From NCBI GenBank assembly GCA_012295275.1, contig CM022671.1, positions 18,179,456 to 18,243,455 of the forward strand: a DNA stretch of 64,000 bases, read 5' to 3'. A model generated the notes under the pieces. The model saw only the letters and a program-made list of their open reading frames with translations, had not been told where the DNA came from and made no database searches. Of this stretch, positions 52,013 to 62,850 are shown one piece after another; position 1 is the first letter of the stretch; every line of letters begins with the position of its first letter. This stretch comes from Chrysomallon squamiferum. Taxonomy: Eukaryota > Mollusca > Gastropoda > Neomphalida > Peltospiridae. The translations under genes were made by a program, and so were the position numbers.

Positions 52013-52503
52013 GCAACAACAGCAACAACAGTAATAATACTATGTTAACTGAATTAATTGGCTCATTATTTATCTTTTAAATTATTTAAACCATTTACGC
52101 ATTCTTTGAATCAGACTCAGAGTGTAATATGTATGACGTATTAATTTATAATTATCCTTGAAAGATTGAATGCAAAATAATTCAAATGAACTTCCTGCAA
52201 AATTGCACGTTTCAGAATAAGAAGGAAGTATTTCTTTTAATTTTTTTTTACCTTATTTGATAAGGGTGTTTTGTTTTCTTTTGTCTTCATTTCCACTGAT
52301 AAATATATTACGTTTAAGAACTTAAGTACGTAAGTAGTAAGAACAGAAAGTCGTTATTTTCAACGCGTGAGTTACGGCACGTCATTAATGCTGAAAACGT
52401 GACAGCTATACTTTGCTATATAGATTATTCGTATTTGTAAACTGTATATTAGAAATGTGTGCATGTTTATCAGAAAAACACAGAAACAAACATTTCATTT
52501 ATG

Positions 52504-52539
<36 letters not shown>

Positions 52540-53750
52540 AAGAAAGAATTAAAGAAAGAAAGAAAAAAGAAAAAATACCACATGATGCAGATGAAGTTTT
52601 TTATTTATTTTATTTTTATTTTTTTCAAGGAAGTAATTTTTATGAAATCTACACGCGTTTATTTATCATCCTTGTTTTTTCTGTTTTGGTTTTCCCGTTT
52701 CTGCTGTAATAATTTATTTTTAGAGACACGCAAAGAATTATTTTTGAAAGTGAGGAGAAGTACGCATGATTATTACTGTATATGCAAGTCTTAAGTGTTA
52801 AATGTATGTTCGTGTTTGATTTTCTTTAGTAATTCAGACTTAAGAAATTGTGTGCATGTTTTTCTCTCTCTGTGTTGGTGTGTGTGTGTGTGTGTGTGAG
52901 GTCAAAACCATTTCATTTTAAAATGTTTACGTCAGTGCGCGATTTCTGCCTGTTACGAAATCTGACATCTTTGACTCACATATGATAAACTGCATTTTTT
53001 TTTACACGCTCCACTAATTGAACCATTTCTCGTATCTTATGTTCCGATTCATTTCTTTCTTTTTTTTTTTTTTTTTTTTTTTTGGCCTGTGAATCATTTG
53101 TAACAGTTATTTTGAAAGACTGCTAGCGGCTTCTGCAAGTTTATTTTTAGAATTTTGCTTCACGAATATTAAAAAAAGAAAAAACATCCTGTTTTGGCAT
53201 CTTTTATTTTCTCGATTTTCTGTACGGGTAGTCGACAACGCCTGGTATTATGTTAACCTTTTTGTCCGATTACTTTTTTTTAATTTTATTATTATTAATT
53301 TTTTTTTTTAAATCTTGTTTATCTGCACCGTTCAAAATCAAACAGAAGTCTATTATGCTTACAAATAAAAGCTTTTGACAGCTAATGTTAAAATTCTGTT
53401 TCTTGACACATTTACATTAACAAAAGAAAACATAATTTTATGTTTCTGCGTGGGAAATATGTAGGTTTAAGTGTATATGTGCGTACGTTTGGTCTGACGA
53501 CACAAATAAAATTGTGAATATTATAGAAACTTAATACAAACGTGTGTGTATGTGTTTGTGATCTGTAGGACATTAATTTAGAAATATTGGTATTTTAACC
53601 GAAAGCATACAATCGTTAGACTTATCTATGTGTCTAAATGAAATATAGATCTACCCCCCACTGAGCAACAAACTTTAATTTTTTTTTTTTTTTTTTTTTA
53701 AATCATTAAGCTTTGTATATTTTAGATGTGGAATAAAAACATTACAATAA

Positions 53751-53781
<31 letters not shown>

Positions 53782-54385
53782 ATATGTCAACTTCTTGGCA
53801 AAGAAACGAACTTCGACTTGCATTGTTACACGACAGTCGCAATAACCCACACTCTAACGTCGTTTCTTTTCTTTCTCTCTCTTTTTTTTTTTTAAATGTA
53901 TGTATAAACGTGATTGTAGACGTATGTCTATCCACGAAGATAAACACCGATTGTGAGGGACGACGTCAAACAGAACCGAAAATGTTCACGGATCTTAGAT
54001 TTAAAAAAAAAAAAATTTGTGCGAGTTTAGTCACGTTACAACAGCCAACCATTTTATCCTGTCGAATTAACTCGTCAAAAGTTGACCTAGTTACTACATT
54101 GCTTTGTGTATTTTGGGCGGACTATGAAAGAAGCGCCGTTTATTTTGAAAAATGTATTATTCATTTTTTGAATCTGATACTGTTTTATCACAAGTCTGAT
54201 ACATGAAAAAATTGTTGTTGTTGTTGTTGCTATTATTATAAAAATCTGAAATGGATTTTATATTATATTTTATTTATAACTGTAAAGAAAATACTAATTC
54301 AAGCGGTCACTTTTATTATTTCTAAACAATCCTCCTTTTTAAATTATTATTATTCGAATATGAAGGTTTATTAATCAATATTAAT

Positions 54386-54421
<36 letters not shown>

Positions 54422-56573
54422 CTCATTCGTATCGTTTTCAGAAAGCCAGGTCCTGAATATAAAATAATAAAGGGAAAAATATTCACAGATCAGTTTCATA
54501 TGGGTATTACCATCAAATATCGCTTTTAACTATCGGCTGAAAAATATTTCTTATTAAAGCCACATATTTAGCGTGTGTATGTTTAGCATAACTAATTTAT
54601 ACTTTTTAATTTGGTTGGATGTGAAATTTGTCAAAAGAGTATAACTAAACTTGACTTTCTTATTTTCATAAATGGTTTCTTCATTCATCAATTTTACTTA
54701 TTTCTGAACGTTTATTGTTATTATACTTCTAACTTGAAAACTTCTTTTTCATCCACTATGCTGTTGACAAATGTGAGATTTTGAAAGGAAAATAAATGAC
54801 TGTCAAATCACATCAAAGTCTATTCCGAGTCCAACAATCGACGAAATGTATTTAGGTTGCATAGTTTAATAATCTTTTAAAAATGTTAATTAGACTTGTT
54901 TATTATATTTATAAATGTTTTAAACTTTTTTTTAGATTATTATTATTGTTACTTCTAAATAGTTAATTTGTGAAACAGCAACATTTGAGAATTAAATGTA
55001 GACTTTTGAAATAAAGAATTTTATAGGAAACAAGTTTTCATTGTGTATACTGAATTGAAACCAAGTTCTAGTGTTTTCTTTTTCTCTCTTTCCTGCAAGT
55101 TACATGAACGCTGTTTTCTTTTCTTTAAATGAAACATCATACAAAAGATAAAATAAATAAATAAATAAATAAACAAACAAATAAATGAAAATAAAAAATA
55201 CTTGTTTTTTATTTAAAGTTCAACAATATTGCTTTAATTTGTACTCAGTTCCATACAAAATTGATGGCTGAGAGGTAATGGACAATAAAAAATTGTTTTG
55301 TTGATTTATATTTATGGAAATTTATAAAAATAAATCATGATATATTTTTTTAATTTTTTTTTTTTTTTTTAAATGCTTATAATTATATAATAATGATTTT
55401 TCTAAGTTTACAAATTTGTAATCATGTTTATAACCATTTGTGAATGTTTTTATATAACTGAAACAAATTATTTTTTCAACGTATCAATTAATAACAACAA
55501 AATAACAAAAACTTCAATTACTAATTGATTATACAAATTTCAAAATGCCTTTGGCGGGAATGGCCATTTCATGAGAAAGATGCTTGAAATATAGCTGTAT
55601 TCAGGCAATTCAAAAGGAAGGAAATACCAAACCTAAGCATGTTTGCTTGTGTTTAGGTCAAAACTTATACACCATGAAGTCACCATATGGTACATACCAG
55701 GTTGACAAAGGAGTGGTCTAAATTCTTTTTGGAAGCAAGCAGAAGTTTCTCAAAATCTCTCACGTCAATTTACCTTTTATTCCCATCCAATCTAACCATA
55801 CCTAATCAATCTAATTCACATCTATCTACATTTTTTTTAATGGCTTAAATCAAAACCAAAGTTCATTTCATTATAACTGTTGTAACACAAATGCTGATTT
55901 ATCATAGTGAACTACAAAAATTAATGTTTCTTATCTGTATGTATATATATGTAAAGAAATATACCTAAAGCAAAACAAGTGAACTAAAATATCAACTCAT
56001 GTTACTCGAAGCAAGAAGTTTCATCTTCAGAAAATAAAAAGCCATCATAAAAATTAAAGTCTCTTTGAACTACATTTTTACCCATTTCCATCAGTTTGAT
56101 CATGTACTATATTATTTTTTGTTTGTTTGACGTGAAACCAAAATAATTGTGACAAAGCAAAACCAGTGAATGAGAAATTATGAAATTTTAACGGCTTTTT
56201 AAATTCAGAGCCCAATTTCATACATGCAAAATGAATTGGGGACAAGAATTAAATTAATACTATACCCATTAAATTTTAAGTAATCAGATACTTAAACTGC
56301 ATACGTAAACCTAAGGAATCGAGTATTCCAATATTTGATTTTTAAAAAAACAAAAAACAAAATTCACTTATACATTAAATAATTGAGATTTATTCCCATT
56401 TTTTTCTTTTTTCACTTTTATGAAAAAGAAATTTCAATTGCATTGAATACAATCACAGAAACTGTGATTAAAAAACTACACATCAATGCAATTGTTTGAC
56501 AACAAATATACATCCATAAACTTTGGTCAGGTACTAGAGATCACATCAAATAGGAATAAAATATGAAAGACAT

Positions 56574-56579
56574 TTTATT
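56574..56579 (-). terminator. Possible BTG polyadenylation signal
   Basis: TTTATT on the plus strand is AATAAA on the minus strand, about 420 bp past the BTG stop at the edge of a less AT-rich 3' flank. Other AATAAA-like words lie further left (for example near 56389), so the true site is uncertain. Confidence 0.25.
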
Positions 56580-57000
56580 TTCTTATGAATAAAGCACTCA
56601 AATTAACTTTTGTGCATCTTCAATCTTGCACCCTGACCTTACACAACAGTTTGATAAATGCCTTAAATTTATAATCATTCATTCTGGAAATAATTCTCAA
56701 TCACTGTAGAATTACAATTCTGTACACACATTCCATATAAAGATGGCTTTAGTCCATCATCACCAGTATGACATCACAATTTTCACCAAGAGACAAAATG
56801 TTTTCATTTGCATGGTCTAGCACCAACATCCTAGCACTACATTCATCAAAAAGTTCTCGCAGTAGCAAAAAAAAATTGATGAATACTGAAATCTCAGTCC
56901 ATGGTACATGATGGGTTGTCATTCCCCAGGATTGTATGTACAAATGAAGATGAAATCTTTGGCGAGGATTCGTGAGCTGAACCATGGATGTTGGGCGAGA

Positions 57001-57537
57001 TTAACTGGAAACGAAAGCTGCTGCCAATTGCTTCAAGTTGTCCCTGGGCATCGAATTCATAAACTGACCCTTGCAGTAATACGAATTTGTCTCCTCTTGT
57101 TGGCCGTTTTGAGAAGAAAGTGACTGAGACTGGACTGGAGTATTATTCTGCGAGGATGACTGCTTCTGGCACATTACGTGAGGTAAATCGCTCTGATACA
57201 ACATCCCAATGCTGCCATTTTCGCCGATTCGGTACGCCACTTCTCTCGGGTCCACCCACATTGTCAGTTCCCTGGGTAACAACTCTCGGATCATCTCCAT
57301 CGAAACTCCACAGGATTCGGCTGCTTGTTTGATAAGTGGATCCATCCTGTGGTTGATTCTTAGACATCTGTAACCACTACCTTTGCATGGCGTTTCAGGA
57401 AACCAGTGATTCGAATAGTGTTCACTCATTACATTCTGCAAAGTTGTCCGAAAATTCTCAATTTTATCTGCCGAAACATTCTGAGCTCTTAACAGATTAG
57501 ACAAGAAATCGGTAGCACTTCTTATTTCGTTTTTCAT
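57001..57537 (-). CDS. BTG: BTG1/BTG2-family anti-proliferative protein
   Basis: BTG/Tob proteins bind the CAF1 (CNOT7/8) deadenylase of CCR4-NOT, promote mRNA decay and restrain cell proliferation. This 178-aa frame is complete, ATG at 57537 to TAA at 57001, in one exon. The BTG domain fills residues 5-115. Box A lies at about 41-62 (YSNHWFPETPCKGSGYRCLR-IN) and box B at about 88-107 (PRELTMWVDPREVAYRIGEN). The GSGYRC and WVDP..V.YRIGE signatures are intact. Length suits BTG1/2 (about 158-171 aa) rather than the longer Tob proteins. The C-terminal third is Gln/Ser-rich (125-150) and ends NLKQLAAAFVSS. Vertebrate BTG1/2 genes have an intron in the CDS; here the CDS is uninterrupted. A possible 5'-UTR acceptor (TTTTGACAG) lies about 35 bases before the ATG. 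Upstream sites suggest stimulus-responsive transcription. Confidence 0.96.
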   Translation of the reverse strand: MKNEIRSATDFLSNLLRAQNVSADKIENFRTTLQNVMSEHYSNHWFPETPCKGSGYRCLRINHRMDPLIKQAAESCGVSMEMIRELLPRELTMWVDPREVAYRIGENGSIGMLYQSDLPHVMCQKQSSSQNNTPVQSQSLSSQNGQQEETNSYYCKGQFMNSMPRDNLKQLAAAFVSS

Positions 57538-57544
57538 GTCTATT

Positions 57545-57864
57545 ATTTAATAAAACTCATTCACTTTAAAGACTGTCAAAACAAAATTTGTTATTGTTTT
57601 GTTTTACTAAGAACCGCCAATGTCAAAGGAATTTTACTTCTTCCAGATTGTTGACAAAATACACGTGAAAAGCAGCCAAACACTACAATTTCTGATGAAC
57701 AGGTAAGTCTAATAGAAACAAAAACAATGTCTTTCCACAAATATCTACTGTTCTTACACTCAAAAAAAGCCTTCTCTCTCTTCCCAACGATAACACTTCT
57801 ACCGCCTTTGTCTTTCTTTTCCCGAATGCAGTAATGGCGTACCCCTGTTGTGTATTTGTGCAGC
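57545..57864 (-). promoter_or_regulatory. BTG proximal 5' region / probable 5' UTR
   Basis: About 320 bp between the start codon and the cluster of regulatory sites. The minus strand has an acceptor-like TTTTGTTTTGACAG near 57569-57582, so a non-coding first exon is possible. The minus frame 57591-57872 has no ATG and is not proposed as a uORF. Confidence 0.4.
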
Positions 57865-58027
57865 TGACTCAACCTACGTCACAAATTCATAGGCACGTGA
57901 CAGGCAACAACCAACGAGCATTCGTTTGGAACAGTGAGGATATTTGCCATAAAAGGAGTAACCAAAAATAAAACTGACGCGTAAACACCACTCACAGCCC
58001 GAGTTTCCTATTGATAAGTCACGTGAC
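57865..58027 (-). promoter_or_regulatory. BTG upstream site cluster: AP-1, CRE-like, E-box, CArG, E-box
   Basis: From the gene outward: TGACTCA (57865-57871, AP-1), TACGTCA (57875-57881, CRE-like), CACGTG (57894-57899, E-box within GGCACGTGAC), CCATAAAAGG (57947-57956, a perfect CC[A/T]6GG CArG box) and GTCACGTGAC (58018-58027, palindromic E-box). On the plus strand GAGGAT, an ETS-like core, lies five bases before the CArG box, as in serum response elements. All lie 330-490 bp before the ATG. Confidence 0.5.
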
Positions 58028-58160
58028 ACTTATTTACGTACTTGCTTATGAAAACAGGTCGAGTAATAACACAATGAGCTGAGAATATTCTGGAAATCTG
58101 CACGTAGCCACATGCGGTTTTGAGACCAAGGTTAACCTTTCGTGACTTAATTTCTAAATG

Positions 58161-59554
58161 AGAAACGTTGGGTTGCCAGCCATGAGAATTATTTATTTAT
58201 TACTTAATATTATTATTTTTAATCATTTGACTAATACGATATACTTGAGAATGATAAACTCAGTGCGTAATGGTCGAATACAAATAATAATAAACAAAAT
58301 AAAACTACTACCACCGCTACTACTATTACTACTACTACTACTACTACTACTAGTAACAATATATAGATTTACTACTTTAAGAATTACCTAATGACTAGTA
58401 ACAGTAACACAGCCATGCACATTAAATAACAAAAATAATAAATCCATTTAATAATATTCTAAAATAAATAAGAAAAGAAATAATGTAAACAGTGTAACAA
58501 CAGTCGATTCTTCACAAATACACACAGCAACAAACGTTGTTGGTGGTGTTGTCAGTCAGTTAGCTGATCTGTTTTTCGTTTTGGGGTATCAAACATTTAT
58601 TGTTGTTGTTGATATTGTTGTTATTAGAAGAAATAGAAGTAAAATAGTAGTAGCAGTCGTATTAGTAACAGTTGTAGTACTAGTAAAACGAATGTAAATA
58701 TTTTTGAAATATATAACATAATACCCCCCATAAAAAAACCCCAAAGCCAAACAACAACAGTTGGATCGGGCAATCTGAGTAGTAGTAGTAATAATAGTAA
58801 CAATAATAATAATAAATGCATGTTTATAAAATTATATTAATGAAAGAAGTCTAAGTTTTCTGTGTTTTTTGTTATTAGAAACATAAATGTGAATTGTAAA
58901 TGCAAACAAGGGACATTAGTCATGGAAAATATTAGAAGCATCCAAGGGTTGTTTCCCTTGTCCAGGACATATTTTATTATTAACGTATATTACCATTAAT
59001 TCCAGATTTTGGTTACCCCACGTATACAATACAAGCGTAAATAGCACTTAAGAAGTTTAGATTCCAGATAAAGTGTAATTATGTGGAACACATTATAATT
59101 TATTTATTTATTTTTTGTATTATTTATTTATTTATTTTTTGTATTATTTATTTATTTATTTTTTGTATTATTTATTTATTTATTTTCAATTATTTCAATT
59201 TTTTAAAATTATTTTTTAGTGGTGGTGGCACATTTGTATAATATTTAATTACCCCCCTCGATTGTAATAAAAGTTCTGTTTTTGGCATTTTCTGTTTAAT
59301 AAACTGTAATTAACACATACAAATAACCACAGATATTACTGATTCTCTTTTATGTCATGATCATGATAATAATCATTATCAGAGGTGGGAGAATTTTTTT
59401 TTTTTTTTTTTTTTGCACATATGAATCCCTCTTAATTTATATTGTTTTTGAACTGTAATTAGCACCTGTCAAATTGAAGAGCTCATGATCATACTTAATT
59501 AGTGCCTGTTACATTTGTGTTTTGTGTAAACCGACTGACACACAGTAGTGTTTA
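58161..59554. other. Gene-free stretch right of BTG
   Basis: (ACT)n near 58316-58352, TTG/AGT-type imperfect repeats at 58600-58680 and 58780-58815, a 30-bp TTTATTTATTTTTTGTATTA repeat in three copies at 59098-59185, and poly(T) near 59395. TAATTA-x-CACCTG-type words recur three times between 59304 and 59510. No exon recognised. Confidence 0.55.
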
Positions 59555-59647
59555 AAATTAACATTAAGCTGACATGAATTTTTCACTTAATGTATTTTTA
59601 AAAATTATAGTATCAATGATGCAGGTTATGCCTCTCCATCCTTCTCT

Positions 59648-59703
<56 letters not shown>

Positions 59704-59911
59704 GCTGTGTCTTTCATTGTTTCTTTCTCTCAAATATTTTGAAAGTTCAGCTATATTTTGTATCAACTGTAGTATTTGAAATTAATTAACATTAAGCTGA
59801 CATGAATTTTTCACTTTTTGAATTGATGCATTTTTAACAATTCTCTCTCTCTCTCTCATTATTTCTCTCTCACTATCAGTGTATTTCATTATTTCTCTCT
59901 CTGTATTTCAT

Positions 59912-59956
<45 letters not shown>

Positions 59957-60120
59957 GTATTTCATTATTTCTCTCTCTATCTCTGTATTTCATTATTTCT
60001 CTCTCTATGAAATATTTTCTAAATTACAGCTATATGTTGTTTTCAGAATTAACTGACATTATGCTGATATGAATTTTTCATTAATGTTTTGAGTAATGTA
60101 TTTTTTAATAACTATAATAT
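59555..60120. repeat. Tandem array, about 220-270 bp units with internal (CT)n tracts
   Basis: Three units each carry ATTAAGCTGACATGAATTTT (or ACATTATGCTGATATGAATT), a TTTTTAA-AATT segment, a variable (CT)n tract and an AAATATTTTGAAAG/TACAGCTATAT-TTGT block. Unit starts are near 59562, 59790 and 60055. The CT tracts differ strongly in length among units, as expected for microsatellites evolving inside a duplicated unit. Confidence 0.8.
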
Positions 60121-60809
60121 TTTTGAAACATGTTACATATACACACAAACATAGAAACAAATGAAAGGAATGGGGGTAGGTACAAAACTCTTTTTTTTCC
60201 CTTTTGCAGGTAGGTTTTAATATATAAAATTATATCTCTTCTGTTTTAAGTTACTAAAATCTGTTAAACATTTTGCAGCAAGGAACCTTGTTTAAACCAC
60301 AGAAAAGCAATAGACCAACCATAGTTTAATAAATGTCTTAGAGAGTACCTCCTGTGGTCTGAATAAATGGTGTAACAAAATGATTTATACTTCCAAATTG
60401 TTATTTTATTGTTTTTGGTGATCTGTAATTGTTCATAACAAAGTATGGTAATAAAGAGATATGTTTAAACTGCACTCTTTTGTCATACTTTTTTAAATAT
60501 ATAATATGATAACAAAAAAAAATAGATAAATAAAAAAAATGATAAAAAAAATATATAGTAATAATAAATAAAAAAATATGATAATAATAAAAAAATAGAA
60601 AAAAAATAAAATAAATAAAAGCAATAATAATAATATTAATAATAATAATAATAAAGCCTAACTTTGAATATTTTGATTATTTTTTTCACATATTCCCAGG
60701 AAAACTATAAAAAAATAAAACAGCTAAAGAAATTTTAATACCAGCACAGCTTAGATATCATTGTTTTACTATAACAATATCTTATGGGTTATTATTTTTG
60801 GTCACCAGC
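60121..60809. other. Gene-free A-rich DNA
   Basis: Contains an A-rich microsatellite block at about 60515-60655 (AAT/AAAAT units). No gene signal. Confidence 0.55.
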
Positions 60810-61375
60810 AAGGGCTCTTTTATATTTAAACTATTCCTAGACAGAGAAATGCATACCAGAAGTTTCTGTAAACTAAATATACAGTACATATCATAACAGC
60901 ATATCAAGGATTGAACTTGTGACTGTACACTCCACAGAATAGCTCCCTCAGTCATTTTAAATTCTTACATAAAAACTTTGTAGAAATGTTGGTGATATTC
61001 AAAATGTTGCATTTAAAATATTCCTAAACAGGAAAATACATAACTTATAACATTGTTAACTTGTATATACAACACTGATTTAAAAACAAGTAACATCTTA
61101 GCAGCATGGCAAGGTTTGAGCTCATGACCCTGGACACTCCACAGACTATTTTTTTTTATAACATTTTTTATAATTTGTTTATGTAGATATGTTGAGATAT
61201 TCAAAATGTTATATTTAAATTATTCCTAGGTAGGAAAACTTTCCCTGCAGCATTCTGTAAACTAAATATAAGCACAAACGGAAACAAATTTATCCTATCA
61301 AGGTTTAATCTATGAAACTTCATCCTCTAAAGACTAGTTCTCTTGCCATTTTAAAGCTCTTGCATAAGCAGCATT
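60810..61375 (-). mobile_element. Three tandem copies of a tRNA-derived SINE-like unit, about 200 bp period
   Basis: On the minus strand each unit carries a pol III B-box-like word about 35 bases after an A-box-like word. Copy 1 has AGTTCAATCCT (60918-60908) preceded by ATGACTGAGGG (60955-60945). Copy 2 has the equivalent AGCTCAAACC (61121-61112) and copy 3 AGATTAAACC (61311-61302). Shared flanks include TATTTAAA-TATTCCTA, TCTGTAAACTAAATATA, GGAGTGT-CAG and ATTCAAAATGTT. The copies are too degenerate to be tRNA genes. Confidence 0.55.
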
Positions 61376-61999
61376 ATGCAGACTCTTAGAATACTTGTAT
61401 TATTTATATTATATAGTTGCAGGATAGCCAGGCAGTCAATGAAACTGTTAGCAGTTTGTTGTGGTGTGAAGTAGCTATGATGTAGTTGAATGAGACACAG
61501 CTGTTAGATTAATTTGAGAGCAACCATGTTTGGTGGAATAATATTAATGAGAAAGAAGATAGTATGGCATAAAAACAGAATTAACATATATATATATATA
61601 TATAATTTTTTTTTCCACAGTAGTTGTGATACAAGTACAAATTGTCAATAAATAATTTTATTTAAATATGAGTTTTGTGTGGGTTTTTTTCATGATAAAT
61701 TTCAAATAGTGTTTTGTTATCTAGTAATAACATAGTTATTAAGATTATACTGTTTACGTCTGCTACATTTATATTACGCATAATTATATTTAAGCATAAT
61801 TATCAATAATGAGGCCAAGCTTTGTGAACTTCAATTAATTTTTGTTTTTGAGAATAATTTCACAACAAAAAATTAATTCAGTGAAATGCTCTTTTTGACT
61901 GTTGACAAGAGATATTTTTACAATTTTACAAAGATGTTCCCAAACAAGACAGCACTTATCTTGTACCTTTGATAAACAAGTCATATAACATTTATAGGA

Positions 62000-62290
62000 A
62001 TGAAGACACTGATGACCAGGCAGCTATCTATGGAAAATAGTGCCTGTGTTATGCATTGAAATTACAATCCTGCCCAAACATCTGACACCCATTTTCAGAT
62101 AACTTTGTCATAAAATCAGCTCAAACATATCAGTCAAGTCTAATCAAAAGTGCTCAGTGGTGCCCAGGGCTCCTGCCATACCTATAGTATGCCACTGCCA
62201 ACAGCTGATTCAACAACTTATCTAAGATCAGTTCACTTTAGGCTTCACATTCAATGCTGTAACCAAATGAGCAACAGCGCATACAAGCTT
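62000..62290 (-). mobile_element. Candidate tRNA-derived SINE remnant
   Basis: The minus strand from about 62283 reads GCGCTGTTGCTCATTTGGTT then ACAGCATTGAATGTGAAGCC. This resembles a tRNA 5' half with A box (T-x-GC-x-x-A-x-x-x-GG). A weak B-box-like GTGAACTGATC follows about 40 bases on. The unrelated body extends to about 62000. The tRNA likeness was judged by eye. Confidence 0.35.
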
Positions 62291-62699
62291 AAAAAATGAA
62301 TAAAAACAAGTTTTCTGCTGTTCCGAAGGAAGTTATGGATATGTTATTTAAGTTTGCTTAACATATTCAAAAGCTGTAATTATTTAGCATTTTAGATGTA
62401 AGAAAATTCACTGCCATCATAGGGGTTTAGCACCATGCATCATCTGTATAAACCTTCCCATAAACAGTAAAGCACATACCTTAGTCCTTGGTAATTCACA
62501 AGTGTAGGCATGTTCCATATTTAGGTACAAGCTAAACCAACTTCAGCTTAGGGCCTCAAGAAAATTCCAACCTGGGTTTTATACTAATTTTTAATTTTAA
62601 TATGTAATCAGTAAGTACATTTATTATATTTTAATTTTTTGGTTCACTTTGCTATTAAATAATTAAAAGGTATATATATATGTTTTTAAGTTTTCTGAG

Positions 62700-62850
62700 A
62701 CCAGCTGGTGATTTAAAGAAATAAAAAAGGGCCTTACCAGATTTGAACTCGGCACTGACTGGTGTAGAATGTAGGAATTTGGGAGTAGTGTGGAGATACG
62801 ATCCTGTGACCAGTATTCCTGATGTCAGTCAGCTACAACAACCAACCAAC
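62700..62850 (-). mobile_element. Possible second tRNA-related repeat
   Basis: The minus strand contains CCGAGTTCAAATCTGGTAAG at about 62731-62750. The core GAGTTCAAATC closely resembles a pol III B box, and it is preceded by a tRNA-like stretch. The A box is unclear. No cloverleaf could be closed. Confidence 0.3.

Larger units (their letters stand above)
50582..56560. other. Intergenic region between the IPPK and BTG genes
   Basis: No supportable gene. It contains a perfect CRE palindrome (51681-51688), an AGT/TTG run near 51440-51480 and (AAT)n at 51951-52011. Also present are poly(A) near 51550 and 52507-52538, (TAAA)n near 53750-53782 and (AT)n near 54390-54418. CpG is relatively frequent to about 54850 and then declines. 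The longest plus frame (53784-54206, 140 codons) crosses a poly(T) and a poly(A) run and shows no domain. Confidence 0.55.

Noticed and set aside
53784-54206. 140-codon plus frame in the CpG-rich interval
   Set aside because: Crosses poly(T) and poly(A) runs, has no recognisable domain and no splice or promoter support.
56749-56985. 78-codon minus frame just after the BTG stop
   Set aside because: Lies in the probable 3' UTR; no domain and no evidence of read-through or a second cistron.
57087-57367. Plus and minus frames overlapping BTG
   Set aside because: Shadow frames of the BTG coding region.
57591-57872. 93-codon minus frame just upstream of BTG, possible uORF
   Set aside because: It begins with TTG and contains no Met, so no ATG-initiated uORF is present.
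60908-60955. Functional tRNA gene on the minus strand
   Set aside because: A- and B-box-like words are present but no acceptor stem or cloverleaf closes, and the unit is tandemly repeated.
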